A DNA stretch of 64,000 nucleotides from Pyrrhoderma lamaoense (lineage: Eukaryota; Basidiomycota; Agaricomycetes; Hymenochaetales; Hymenochaetaceae): the NCBI GenBank assembly GCA_002794735.1, contig NBAZ01000005.1, positions 1,364,001 through 1,428,000 on the forward strand, in the 5' to 3' direction. Below the pieces are notes generated by a model. That model saw only the letters and a program-made list of their open reading frames with translations, was not told the DNA's origin and made no database searches. The position numbers and the translations under genes were made by a program. The stretch's first letter is position 1; every line of letters begins with the position of its first letter. Shown here one piece after another: positions 10,813-23,651 of the stretch.

Positions 10813-13800
10813 ATGGGTGCGTCAGTATATGATATCTGTATAGGATCCTAGCATGCTAATTTACAAGTAGGTATCCCAAAGGTATGTCGGAAACTCCTTG
10901 AATCGGTTACACCAATAGCATAATATCTGAGACTTTCCTCTTAGTTTTTCCGCTATATCTCGTAGGTCATTTCCCATCCTAAGATTTATTTTGGCTAATG
11001 GAATGTCAGGGAGCGCTACCCAATGACGTCACAACTAATTGAAGAGAATAAAATACCTGAATTCGGTATGTAGTTTCTGCTTCCGACTTTAGATACTCTG
11101 CCACTCTGACAATTCATTCTCCTTAGATAATTTATATGTCGATTTTAATGGAATTATTCACAATTGTGGGGCCTATTCTTCATTCTAAAAGTGCTTTCTC
11201 TGACTTAGCTCAGGTTCACACCCTAATGACAATGATGCACACTTCCGTTTGTCAGAGCAACAAATCTTTACTGCTATATTCTCCTACGTGGATATGCTAT
11301 TCGGAAAAGTGAAACCCAAGAAACTTTTTTTCATGGCTGTAGACGGTGTTGCACCTCGTGCAAAGATGAACCAACAACGAAGTCGACGGTTCAGAACTGC
11401 GAAAGAAGCGAAGGAGATCCGAGAGAAAGCTTTACGAAATGGAGAGAAGTTGCCTGATGAGAAAGCTTTTGATAGTAATTGCATCACACCTGGTACGGCA
11501 CTAACTCAGAAGCAAAATAGTTATTCCTAATTACTCATCTCTCCAATGAACTTCAATTAAGGTACAACCTTTATGGCGCGTCTGTCTGATCAATTACGCT
11601 ATTTTGTCAATAAGAAGATCTCTGAAGATGCAAATTGGAGGAACATCGAAGTTGTGCTTTCTGGACATGAGGTCCCAGGAGAGGGAGAACACAAGATTAT
11701 GGAGTATATTCGCCTTGCCAAGGCACAGACTGATTATAACCCAAATATGCGCCATTGTCTATATGGGCTAGATGCGGATCTGATCATGCTGGGCTTGCTT
11801 AGCCATGACCCACATTTTTGCTTGTTGCGAGAAGAAGTGAAATTTGGACCTGCCTCTAAACGAAAGAAGGATACAAAGTGAGTTGACTAGTATGACTCTG
11901 AATATAGTTAACTAATTTATTATAGTCTTGAATCAATCAACTTCTATCTTCTCCATTTATCGCTTATGCGAGAATATCTCAATCTTGAGTTCCACGACAT
12001 AGAGCCCTCACTACCGTTTACATATAATTTGGAACACATAATTGACGACTTCATTCTGCTGGCAGTATTTGTAGGAAACGATTTTTTACCAAACCTGCCG
12101 GATCTACATATACATGAGAACGGTCTTGAACGCCTGTTTGAAGTGTATAAAAAAGTGTTAAAAACAATGGATGGGTACATAAACGAGAACGGAACGATTA
12201 ATACACGTAGATTACAGCTTGTGCTTAACGAAATGATACAGTGGGAACGTGAAGTATTTGAAAGAGAGTACTCCGATCTGAATTGGTACAAGGGCAAACA
12301 GGAAAAGCACGTACAGGAGATGGAGGTTGCTCGTAAAAGAAATAAACTCGGTTCGCCTGTCTATTTTCTTTCCAAATGAGAAATCTTAACTTCCATCTTT
12401 AGTTCTCACTAAACCACAACGAATAATTTTTGACGAAGTTCGAGAATTTGTACTTTCCCAAAGAAAAGCACAAAATAAATCTGCCACCGATGTTCCGCCG
12501 GATGAGTTAAAAATGCCCAATACGTTCCCTGCTCGCGAACGTCAGTTCATTTCAAATCTTGCGATTGACTTACATCTGGATGTAAGCTGGGACGAGTATG
12601 ATGATGAGGATCAGAATCTAGTAACATTCCGCATTCCTGGTTCGGGGAGGCCTAAGGGAGATGTAGTTGAAGATATTTCCAACGACGATGACAACGATAA
12701 TGACGAATGGTCGGTTGTTTCAGATGAATCAGGAAACGATGTTGAAGCAGATGCCGCTGTGGATCGTGTCCTTAAGAAGTACTTGAACGCCAAGGTAGTG
12801 GAGGAGGAGGAAGATTTTGATATACGGCATGATCGTGCAGTCCAGGAACGAATGGATGAATGGAAGCGCGGTTACTACAGAGTGCGTCCTCTAATCAACG
12901 TATGGGATAGAAAAAACTCAGGTCCACGTTTGTATATAGGAGAAATTGGAAATATCTTACGATGACCCTCAACAAATGCACGATCTTGTATATCGATATG
13001 TAGAAGGTTTGCAATGGGTTATGCATTACTACTATAGTGGTGTAGCTTCTTGGGGTGGTTTTACAATTATCACTATGCTCCTCGGATATCTGGTACGCGT
13101 GCCTCCGAAATGAGACAATTGTTTGACTTATCTCTTTTCACTCCACTTTGTATTTTTAGACTTGAGGGATGTGGATAAGATGTCATTCTCCTTTGAGCTG
13201 GGGAAGCCGTTCCATCCGTTTGAGCAGCTCATGGGCGTTTTACCATCAGCAAGTATAGAACTCATACCTGAGGCATACAGGGTTTGCAATTCTTTATATG
13301 ATCTATTCCCATTAGCTCTTATTAACTGATATATAGGACCTGATGACAGACCCAAATTCACCGATATTAGACTTTTATCCAACCGATTTCGAGCAAGACC
13401 TTAATGGAAAAAAAGCTGAATGGGAAGCAATCGTGAAAATTCCTTTTATAGACGAAAAACGACTGCTTAAAGCAATGCAAAGTGGGGTCTTTTTCCTTGC
13501 TATAGTTGTAACACTTGGAAACTCATCATGCTTCTAGCTAAGGAACATAGGCTGACACCTGAAGAACGAAAGAGAAACTCATTTGGCACAAGCACTCTTT
13601 TTAAGTTCAACCCCGATCAGACTACTTTTTATCCATCATCCCTACCTGGATTTTTCCCCGACCTTACGCGTTGCTCTTGTGTCATGGAAGCGTTCAATCT
13701 TCCAACCCTCGATGGGCTTCATCTTGTTCCGGGCCTGTGTGACGGCGTCTTCCTTGGTGCTGAAGCGCTTGCCGGATTTCCTACGCTGCAAACGCTTCCG

Positions 13801-16182
13801 CACACTGCAGTTCTAGGTTATCATGGTGTTAATGTACATGGAAGTGAAAGTAAAAATAAATCCATGGTGATTCACATCCAAAATCCCAAGGAAGGTGTTA
13901 AAACCGAATCGATTGCTCGTGAAATGGTCGGCCGACGTACCTTTGTCGGGTGGCCTTTTGTACGAGAAGCTATGGTTGTTGCTGTGTCAGATCACCTATT
14001 CAAATTTGAGAAAATAAAATTCGGAGATGGTCGTAGTACAAAAGTACTTGGAAATCCTCACTCTCCTCAAGGAATTGCTTACTGGAAGAATAAGTCAGAG
14101 AGAATCGAGAGTTATTATTCCAAACGTCTGGGCGTCCTTACTGGGCCTATTGAGGTACTCTTACACGTTAGGCCTCTCAAAGGTTCGTAACATACGTTTT
14201 CTTTGTTGCAACTATCCCCTTAGTGTGTGTGTATAGGTCTCAAGCGTCTGGATACCGGTGCATTCGTTAAAGAATACGAAGGTTCAGACAAAGAGTATGA
14301 ACAAGCCTTGCAGATGGTACTCCCGGAAGTCATCTCGGAAGACCCGCGCTTCATGGAAAAGGATGCGCCACCTCTGTCAGAAGAGTTTCCAACGGGTACC
14401 AAGGTTTTTTTCCTTGGGGATCACGCTTATGGTGTCGCAGCCCAAGTCTCAGAGACGACTGACAAATCGATATCGGTCATGCTTGCAGTTAGTGGTCCCT
14501 CTTCCTTACATGAGCAATTATGTTCTTAGCTATTTTTTCCCTCAGTTTTTCCCATCAGAGAAAGCGGAGCCTGAGAAATTCCAGTCGGTTGTAGCCAACA
14601 GGATAACAGCAAAGTACTTGCCCTCTCATAAAGTTGCGGAACAAGTTGGAATATCCGGCCATGCCTTATCTAAAATAACTTCGAGCTTTATGGTGCTTAC
14701 GGAGGATAGACAAAAACATAACTTGGGGTTAAACTTGAAATTCGAAGCAAAGAGTCTTAAAGTTATTGGATTTTCTCGCAAAAATGGGCGTATCTGGGAA
14801 TTCTCCGAACGTGCCCTTGACCTAATCCTAGACTACAAGGTAAACAAATGCGTTTTCAGTACTAGGCCATATAGTCTAACAACCCAAATCAGAAAACATA
14901 TCCTGAAGTATTTGCAAGACTCAGTAGAAATGGGGATCGTGAGTGAAACGATTATCCGATTTGTCTTAGATAATTATAGATTTCTACAGAGATGGCTCGA
15001 GCTGAAGACATCTTCCCCCAGCATCCAGAACAAAAAGTTCGCGAGGTTAAGAACTGGTTGAACAGTAAGGGAGTCAAAGACTTTGAAGCTGTTTCATTGT
15101 TCTGTGATCAACTAGACAAGGAATGCATCACACAGCTCACTGCTGTTGCCGACGAGTGTACCGAGAATAAATCAGCTGGTTCCATCAAGAAAGCTATAGT
15201 GAAGGGCATCCCTCGTCAAGCAATTCTCAAGCCATCCCATGCAGTATACAGATTGCAAAACCAGACCTTCTCTCTGGGTGATCGCGTTGTTATGGTCCAA
15301 GATTCTGGCAGCGTACCGCTTGGAGTGAAGGGTGTTGTAGTTGGGATCAATGCGAAGTCGCTTGATATACTATGGGATGTACCTTTTATGTCTGGAAATA
15401 CTCTCAACGATCGGTGAATTGTCCCATATATGTATTGCGTCTTTCTTTTGAACTTATGTTCATTTTCAGATGCCTCATGTACCGTGGATCTACCGTGGAG
15501 TTCAATTCTTGTTTAAATGTTACGCGTCAGCAGTTTGTTGTTCCTACCAATCCGAATGCACCCCCCAGAAACCCGTTCCAAGGCCTCCTCAACCTTGCAT
15601 CGGGCCACCCCCGCCGTGCAGCCCCCAGTGGTCAGAATCCTGCCTCCGGTTTTCATCCTGCACCCAGGTATGTAATGAGGCCTCCGAATCCGAATCTAAG
15701 TGTTGACTTTTATCTCATAATTGATCAGAGGTAGAGGCGCTGTGCGTATCATGACCAACCCTAATCGAGGTAGAGGTGGAATTAGTGGAGATTCTCGTAC
15801 TAATGGAGAAGTCCACGAGACCGAACATGTTGATATCAATGGAGCGATTTTTGGAATGCTCGGAATGCAGGTTGTTGACCCGAGTATCCAGGGCTCTCAA
15901 GGGCAATCAAGACAGTCTCATCAAGTAAATAATCGTGCTCGTAGCTCTTACCGGGGAGCTGCTCAAAGTAGAGGACGAGGCACTTCTCATCCAAACACTT
16001 CATTTGTGCAAACCCAGGCACCGCAGCACACTTTCGGCCCTCCTCGAGGTTATCAGCATCGTGGAAGAGGTCATTTTGATCATCGTGGGCGTCCACGCGG
16101 AGCACCTCGCGGTCGTGGTAGAGGGACTCCTGATTCCGGGATAGCTCTTGCTATACATTCTTCCCGGCCAATGTTGAATTAG
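10813..16182 (+). CDS. XRN1: 5'-3' exoribonuclease 1
   Basis: Cytoplasmic 5'-3' exoribonuclease that degrades decapped mRNA. About 19 exons were traced; the first are 10813-10816, 10871-10881, 10945-10961, 11010-11065, 11127-11165, 11214-11492, 11562-11877, 11926-12350, 12403-12881 and 12940-13092, the last 15470-15667 and 15729-16182. Family blocks: MGIPKFF...R at the N-terminus, [28 protein letters not shown], the acidic catalytic motifs [11 protein letters not shown] and [21 protein letters not shown], the [11 protein letters not shown]...[10 protein letters not shown] block, a KOW/SH3-like region ([20 protein letters not shown]) and [13 protein letters not shown]. The C-terminus is an RGG-rich tail. 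In exon 10 one G is missing from a run at 13052-13055, breaking the nearly invariant [13 protein letters not shown] segment. The rest of the gene is intact on both sides, so I treat it as a functional gene with a sequence error. Confidence 0.93.
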
Positions 16183-16608
16183 ACATAATTCATACTCATA
16201 CATAATTGTTATTGGGTTTTGTCCAGTAGATCATGATTGCTATAACGCTCAGAGTTTGTGTCCCAATTTACTATGTTAAACTTCCTACATGTACTACTAC
16301 ATCACACTGTCATATTTTTATACGTATACACATGTAAACAAATAACAGGCACTCAACTCTGAGTTGAACTCAATCTTTTTACAGAGATAAGTAAGAAATT
16401 TGATTCAAGAGATAATAATATTAAACTCGGTCAGATAACACGCGGTGAATACGATAAATGAGATCAATCTTTCCAAGTAAAGAGCGTCGATCACTCACTG
16501 CTAGTATCTCCAAAAATTATGCGCCCAGACACAGCTTAATCCTGGCTCCGGCTCACTGTTGTCATTCTTTCTCTCGTGCCCTCTCATTGAAGCCAATTTT
16601 CCACGAGC
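16183..16608. other. Intergenic XRN1-GUA1
   Basis: About 430 AT-rich bases between tandem genes. No gene seen. Confidence 0.5.
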
Positions 16609-18689
16609 ATGGCCGAAATTCATGACCAGTTTGATACTGTCCTTATACTAGACTTTGGTTCCCAAGTAAGATACAATCATAACTCAGAATTAGTCAATTT
16701 ATCTTATGCATATATCAAGTATAGTCATCTGATTACCAGACGATGCAGAGAGCATAATGTATATGCTGAACTACTCCCATGTACCCAGAAAATTGCGGAC
16801 CTTAAGTGGAAGCCAAAAGGTCAGTAATCTTGTGGTACGACCAGTACTGACGAAGGTTACTAAGCCTGCCTAACATTATAGGAGTAATTCTTTCTGGCTC
16901 ACCGTACTCAGTTTACGATAAGGATGCGCCCCACGTTGACCCCTCAGTTTTCGAACTTGGTGTTCCCATTCTTGGTATATGCTATGGTCTTCAAGAGATG
17001 GCATGGAACCTGAAGGGAAAAGTTGCTAAGTGTGATCATCGTGAATATGGGTTTGCTCAGTTACAACTTGGTAAAGGTGAAAGTGTGGACCAGCTATTTG
17101 GAGCCCTTGGAGAGGAGATGCAGGTAATTTCCTTCTTCATTATCATATATACACTATATATATAAGAAGGTTTTGATGCTGATGAAGTATTAGGTCTGGA
17201 TGTCTCATGGTGACCAGCTTTCAGAGTTACCTCCCGACTTCCATGTCGTAGGGAAAACACAGACTGCACCATATGCTGCTATTGCTCACAACTCCAAACC
17301 CTTCTGGGGGATCCAATTCCACCCGGAAGTCACTCACTCTCCTATGGGTAAAGCCTTAATTGGACAGTTTGTACTCAAGATTTGCGGGTGCGACGCATCT
17401 TGGACAATGGTATGTGAAGAATAGAACCTATGTTCAATTTATTTGAGTGTTTATAAGTATATAGGAAGAATTCATTGGGAAAGAGGTAAAAAGGATTCGG
17501 GAGATGGTAGGCCCTACAGGTCGTGTCATTGGTGCAGTCAGTGGTGGTGTTGACAGCACTGTCGCTGCCAAATTGATGCATGAAGCCATTGGTGACCGTT
17601 TTCATGCTATTATGGTGGACAATGGTGTGCTTCGTCTGAACGAAGGGAAGACTGTGTATGATCGACTCAATCGTGATCTCGGGGTGAATCTCACACTTGT
17701 TGATGCTTCTGATCTTTTCCTGTCGCGACTGGATGGTGTTACAGATCCAGAGCAGAAGCGTAAGATCATCGGAAACACATTTATCAATGTCTTTGAAGAA
17801 GAGGCACATAAACTTGATGCTGAGGTCCAGAAAATGGGAGGGGAGTCTCAGAAAATCGAATGGTTACTACAGGGAACCCTCTATCCCGATGTTATTGAGA
17901 GTATAAGTTTTAAAGGTCCAAGTGCAACTATCAAAACGCATCACAACGTTGGTGGTCTGTTGAAGGACATGAAGCTGAAGCTTATTGAGCCACTTCGTGA
18001 ACTTTTTAAGGGTACTTGTTTTTACTCTTTATCCGTGATATCTAATAAAGTTTTTCTTTTCTCTTTCTCTCTCTTTTAGATGAGGTCCGAGCTCTCGGCC
18101 GATTGTTGTCTATCCCGAATCACCTTGTTCAGCGCCATCCTTTCCCTGGCCCTGGCTTAGCTATACGCATACTGGGACCGGTTACTCGCTCTCAAGTTGA
18201 GATCCTCCAGAAAGCAGATAACATCTATATCGAGGAGATTAGAAAAGCGAATCTTTATGACCAGATCAGCCAGGCGTTTGCTGTTCTTCTACCTGTTCAA
18301 GCTGTTGGTGTTATGGGAGACAAGCGTACTTATGAACAGGTATGTTAGATGGTGACTTGACTTAACAACCTGAAAATGATATTATATACAAAGGTTATCG
18401 CACTTCGAGCTGTTCAATCAGAAGATTTTATGACTGCCGACTGGTAGTTTATTTTCTTCTCATTTTCCATTCTACAGTATCACCTGACAGTTGCCTTCTT
18501 TTAGGTACGTATTCCCCCGGACGTATTACGGAAGATTTCTAGCCGTATCACGAACGAAGTTGAAGGCGTAAACCGTGTTACATATGATATCTCATCCAAG
18601 CCTCCTGCTGTGAGAATTTCTTGATGTTTCTCCATATGTAACTTTGATACTGATGTCTTTCCCTTCTTTAGACTGTCGAATGGCTGTAG
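16609..18689 (+). CDS. GUA1: GMP synthase (glutamine-hydrolysing)
   Basis: Converts XMP, glutamine and ATP to GMP in the cytosol, the last step of de novo guanine nucleotide synthesis. Nine exons: 16609-16665, 16720-16819, 16882-17123, 17194-17409, 17465-18011, 18080-18339, 18394-18443, 18505-18609 and 18672-18689. The N-terminal class I amidotransferase domain has [12 protein letters not shown], the nucleophile Cys86 in GICYGLQ, and the His/Glu pair in [11 protein letters not shown]. The ATP pyrophosphatase domain follows with the PP-loop [13 protein letters not shown]. The C-terminal dimerisation domain has [15 protein letters not shown] and ends [13 protein letters not shown]. In exon 8 the run of five C at 18514-18518 must contain six for the reading to continue from YVFPP into [19 protein letters not shown]; as written the frame would stop early. 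Confidence 0.94.
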
Positions 18690-19951
18690 AAAATTTCAAT
18701 ATGTGATAAGGTCTTCATATTAACACTTGAAAACTGGAATGGCAATATTCCCTATTGTGGTGTCTGTATTTTATTACTTACAGAATGTACTATGTAGACT
18801 GTAATACTCGTCGAAAAAATTTGTATGTGCTGAAGGCAAGAACTAACTTGTTGGACTGTGGTGTCTAGTTGTTAACGACATTTTACGACAATCATAGTGG
18901 TCTGAAAATATTAAACGTGCAGGTTGAATAATAACATTAAATTAAAACAACGGGATTCCATCCTTTCCAGTTTCAAATTATGTCCGAATAAATCTCATGA
19001 CTCACCCGCATGGAATTAACAAAGATGCTTCAGAAGTGATTCTCACCCCATGGATAAAAAATAGTGAATGATGAATCCCGACGTCATGATCTTGTGAACT
19101 ATGCCACACAATATTGTTGTTTGTTGTTATTATTACTCATATAGCCCTTGCACACTCATGCCACTCCCGCCTAGGGAGACGCGGTTGGTAACCTCAACTA
19201 CGCGCATGGAATTCTCGGTGACAGTTGCTTCAGAATTGCTTTCTCTGAATATCTGTTGTCGTCTATTCTTGGACTTCTCATGAGTGTCGTGTGCTGCCAA
19301 GACATAGCGAAGCATGCATACACCTTCTGCACTAGAGCTTTGAGAGAAAGCTCATAACTTTCTGTACTGCTTCTCCATCAATCCTTATCGCGGCTCGGAA
19401 CTTACGAAAAAATATATTTTCTCCACTCTGTACATTGATAATCCTAGTAACTCAAGAAAAATAATCCATATGAAATATTTTTTGCGACATATGAACTCAA
19501 CTTGTTTGTCCCAGGAACGCATGTGTCACCGTTGCTAACTGTTTCGTTTTCTTTGGTATCACTCTGTCTGGGGTGCTCTGACATCTTGGCTCAGAAGCTA
19601 GTTTTGTTGATCTTGCTTCTATCTAGAGCTGGTACATGCCAGCGCATCCATCTTTCAGTTTGAAACCTTCAAATTTTGACCACACCAATTCAAGTACAAA
19701 TCCCCATATCAGAATCATTTGATGGGTTCGGTAGCCTTATGGTTGAAGTACAAAGGGTTCCATCCCAATCTAACTGAGCATGCTGGGGAAGTTTCGTTTT
19801 TTCTCACTACCTTATGCTCCTACGAGGCATACCTGGGATTTGGTGGTCGGGATACCGTCGCTATAAAATCTAACACACCAACTCTGGTACAAATCAGAGA
19901 GTAGCTTCCAAGCACAAGTCTCTCAGTATCCTTACTCTGAATCTACACCAA
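18690..19951. other. Intergenic, no gene recognised
   Basis: About 1.26 kb between GUA1 and the M36 peptidase. Small reading frames on both strands (for example 19101-19283 and 19719-19904) show no recognisable protein. The right end is the peptidase promoter. Confidence 0.5.
19862..19868 (+). promoter_or_regulatory. TATA box of the M36 peptidase gene
   Basis: TATAAAA about 85-90 bases upstream of the ATG at 19952, a usual distance for a secreted, regulated fungal gene. Confidence 0.55.
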
Positions 19952-22900
19952 ATGGTCGCCTTTTCTCGTATTGCTCTTGGTGTTACTCTGCTTGGGTCCG
20001 CCCTCGCTGCACCCTGGCCGGATTCTTTTAGGCATGCAACTCATCGCAAGCGTGAAATGCAGAATGGTCTAAAGATCACTGCTTTTCATCCAGCCTCTCA
20101 TTTCGAGGTCAGCTACTTAGAACTGTCTAGTTCCCGATAATTAAACGTGTCTGACTATTCTTGCAGACGTTCGGCTCTGGGATTAATCACCCACTTTCAA
20201 AACGGGCCGATCCAACTGATGTAAAGGATGCTTCTGTATCATTCGTTGCCTCACGCCTCGGTATTAGTGAAGACGATATCGAGTTTAAGAACAGCTTCGT
20301 TGGAGGGTCTGTTACACACGCCTTCCTCAAGCAGAAGATCGTATGTCCTTATAACTGTCTTCCCTTTAACTCGGACAATCATTGGCTTACACTATATAAC
20401 TCTTTTTCTCTCTTTAAAAAGAATGGTGTTGAAGTAGCGAACGCTGTCGCTAATGTAGCTCTTAATTCTGACAATAAAATTGTTACCTTCGGGTCTAACT
20501 TCGTTAAGCCCGGTAAGTCAAGAAAACAACCACGTGTTGCTATATCTACTTTCAACCCCGAAGTTCTCACTAATTCCACCGGTTCTCGATTTCTTATCTA
20601 ATCAGAAAGTGTATCTTCTACGACACCCAAACTTTCTGCTGAGGAGGCCATCTCTGCAGCAGAGAGCAAGCTTGGTGCGATACATAATGGTTTCCCAACG
20701 GGCCTCGAACTCCTCGCTAAGGACGACGGAAGTGTTGTTCTTACACACGTTGTCCAGGTTGAGAATGAACATTGGCTTGAAGCATTTGTTGATGCGCAGA
20801 CTGGCGAAATCGTTAGTGTAACTGATTTTACAGCGGACTCGCAGGTTTGTACCGTCTCCTTTTTGAAGAGTAGAACTCTAATGATTAGTGATCTTGTTAG
20901 TTTCTAGTTGTCCCAATTAATAAACAAGACCCAACTAGCGGACAGGTTCTCATTAGCGATCCAGAAGATACTGCCGCCTCTCCTGACGGGTGGAATACTG
21001 GATCTACTGGTACATCGTGAGTTTAACGTACCCAGATTCATTATAAAAACCTGACTTCCCCGATCTATGACAGAGGGAACAATGTCATTGGTATGCTACC
21101 TATAACTATGAGTGGGACCCAACACTTATACAAAAATAAAAGCCTTCAAGAGTTCTCAAACAGCTATCACTCAAGAATCCGGCACAGGACTTGTCTTCAA
21201 TTACCCTGATGATGATACTCTTTCTCCTACTTCTGGCACAAACTTAGACGCGGCTCGTACAAATGCTTTCTACGGTAAGTTCTTAGTCATATTTCGCGGG
21301 ACATTGCTGAACGCATGGACTTTTAAGTTTCTAACACTGTTCATGTGAGTTTCACATATTTGAAATCGGTGTATATACTCATGATTCTGAATCTCTGAAT
21401 CTCAAAGGACATAACTTATCGCTATGGTGTGATAACTCAGATTAAATTTTACTATTTTCAATTATCTCATGCTCTGTCTAGGTTTTACCGAGTCTGCTTT
21501 CAACTTCCAGAATGATAACTTCGGAAATGGTGGGGTCGGTAATGACCGTGTTACGATCTCTGTTCAAGATAGCTCCGGTGAGTAGATTATAATCTATTTA
21601 GTACACCAGCCTATAAAAATAATCACATTTTCTCATATTAAGGTACCAACAATGCAGATTTCTCAGTGAGTCTGCTTATCTGGTATTGATAATATCTTGA
21701 TTATTAATAAATATCCGTCTCTAGACTCCACCCGAGTGAGTAGTCAAGTTGTTTGAACGTCAATAGGTAATCATAGAACTGTTGCTCATATCTTCAATGC
21801 TTAGTGGACAATCCGGAAGAATGAGGTAAACTTCAGTTTTCTACAATATGCTTGTGAAAGTAGCTTACTCAAACATCTCAGGATGTTCCTTTGGACGTTG
21901 GTAAGCTTTTGATCATCACTAGGTTTCATAATTTAGGGAATCTTTCCTGATCAACAATAATGCAGACTACTGTGAGTAAATTATCTGTACCATTACGAAT
22001 TTTATTCAATACTACAAATGCAGCCTGATCGTGATGGTGCTATGGAAAACGACATTGTTGCTCATGAGAATACTCATGGAACTTCAAATCGATTAACAGG
22101 TGGTGGAACAGGCCGGTATGTTGTTGACACTATTCATACTTGCAAATGAAGTGTTCTCATATATCACTATATTATGTCCCCGATTGTTCATGTAGATGCT
22201 TACAAACTCTTGAATCAGGGGGCATGGGCGAAGGCTGGTCAGATGCGTTTGCTGACTGGACCGAACAAACAGCAGCTATTGGCGACTTTACTATGGGAAG
22301 GTAAGTACACTATATGCATTTGCTACGCTCAATACCCTATATAATGACCTATTCTTATATATAGCTATGTTACAAACGACCCCGCTGGTTAGGACACAAG
22401 CTACTACTAACAGGGCTATAAATACTGATTATTTCTGATGGTTCAGGTATCCGATCTTTCCCATATAGTACAAGCAAGTGAGTGTATAGCCAACAAATAC
22501 ATGTGATAGAAAGTTAAGATCGTTCTTGCCAAACGTAAGAGCGGTCAACCCTCATATGTACTCTGACCTCCAAACCTTGAATGAAGTCCACAGTAAACCT
22601 TCGGAGCCATCTCTTCTTTATAATGCGTAATTTAAACCTTCTTTCTAGATATCGGTGAGGTCTGGGCGACAATGTTACATGAAGTTTTGGCTGGACTTGT
22701 CGAAGCACAGTATGTAAATCTCAATCTCTGTAGCTATATCTACTCTTAATCTACAACTATTTTCAGTGGTTTCTCCACGACGGCGAACACTAATCCTGAG
22801 TAAGCCATCAACCCAACAAAGTAATTAGCAGGTTCATCTTTCTAACTTTATGCCTTTAGTGGTACTGAAGGGAATATAGTCTATATGTATGTCTATTTTA

Positions 22901-23215
22901 GTTTGAGTCTTTCATGGACTATCAGCGATTAAGAAATCTCCTGTAGGCACTTGTTCATCGACCAGCTGGCTCTTCAACCATGCAACCCAACGTTCCTTCA
23001 AGCCCGTGACGCATGGATACAGGCTGATGTTAATAGATTCGATGGTGCGAATGCTTGCACCCTTTGGACGGTGCGTACATACAGTTTTGGCTAATAAAAA
23101 AGGTTTTAACCGGAAATAACTCATTTTTAATCATATACAGGCTTTCGCTAAACGTGGTCTTGGTGTAAACGCTGCTAACCACCGAGACGACTCCACTGTC
23201 CCCGCTGGATGTTGA
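19952..23215 (+). CDS. Secreted M36 metallopeptidase (fungalysin)
   Basis: Extracellular zinc metallopeptidase of family M36, made as a pre-pro-protein. The start gives a clear signal peptide ([21 protein letters not shown]). An FTP propeptide follows ([17 protein letters not shown]...; [25 protein letters not shown]), then VPINKQDP...SPDGW and the catalytic domain. The zinc motif is HENTH within [20 protein letters not shown], and the third ligand/activating block is [28 protein letters not shown] and the C-terminal [13 protein letters not shown] block complete the family. I trace about 25 exons. Several are tiny: 21966-21971 (6 nt), 21725-21735 (11 nt), 21074-21090 and 21328-21344 (17 nt each), 21408-21426 and 21882-21900 (19 nt each). 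Every junction restores the expected M36 residues, for example WTL-TT-PDRDG across the 6-nt exon. No frame break is needed. Confidence 0.93.
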
Positions 23216-23651
23216 AAATGTGATCACGAGTTACAAGTAGCTTAGTCGACGGCCCATTTTTCTCAGAATTTGACTCGTTATGTATCAACATGTACTAACC
23301 GGATGTTTTGTACTATTGATGTATCAATAAAAAATACTTTAAAGATATTAACTAGATTTTATCATGCATGCAATGCACGCCTGTCAGAGGAGAGTCGTGG
23401 TAAAGATGTGAGGATATTAACTAAGACAAATTGAGCAAAAAAGAAGAAAACATAACAAAATCGTAAGTATCGTCCAAAATTGTCAGAAATGTCAGGAATG
23501 GTTTCCTAAGAAAGTTCGGCGAGTAGCATGTCCATCTAATAATATATGTCTTTACAATAGAACATTTTGTCAGCACTACTAACCTTGAAACGGGGGAACA
23601 GGGATGTGTACTACTCACAAGATCACAAAAGATGATATGAGGTGTAAATAT
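23216..23651. other. Intergenic between convergent genes
   Basis: About 440 bases between the M36 stop and the stop of the minus-strand surface protein. No gene seen. Confidence 0.5.

Noticed and set aside
13040..18530. Programmed -1 frameshifting at the XRN1 and GMP synthase runs
   Set aside because: Neither family uses recoding, no downstream pseudoknot was evident, and the same one-base loss occurs in many unrelated genes, which fits sequence error better.
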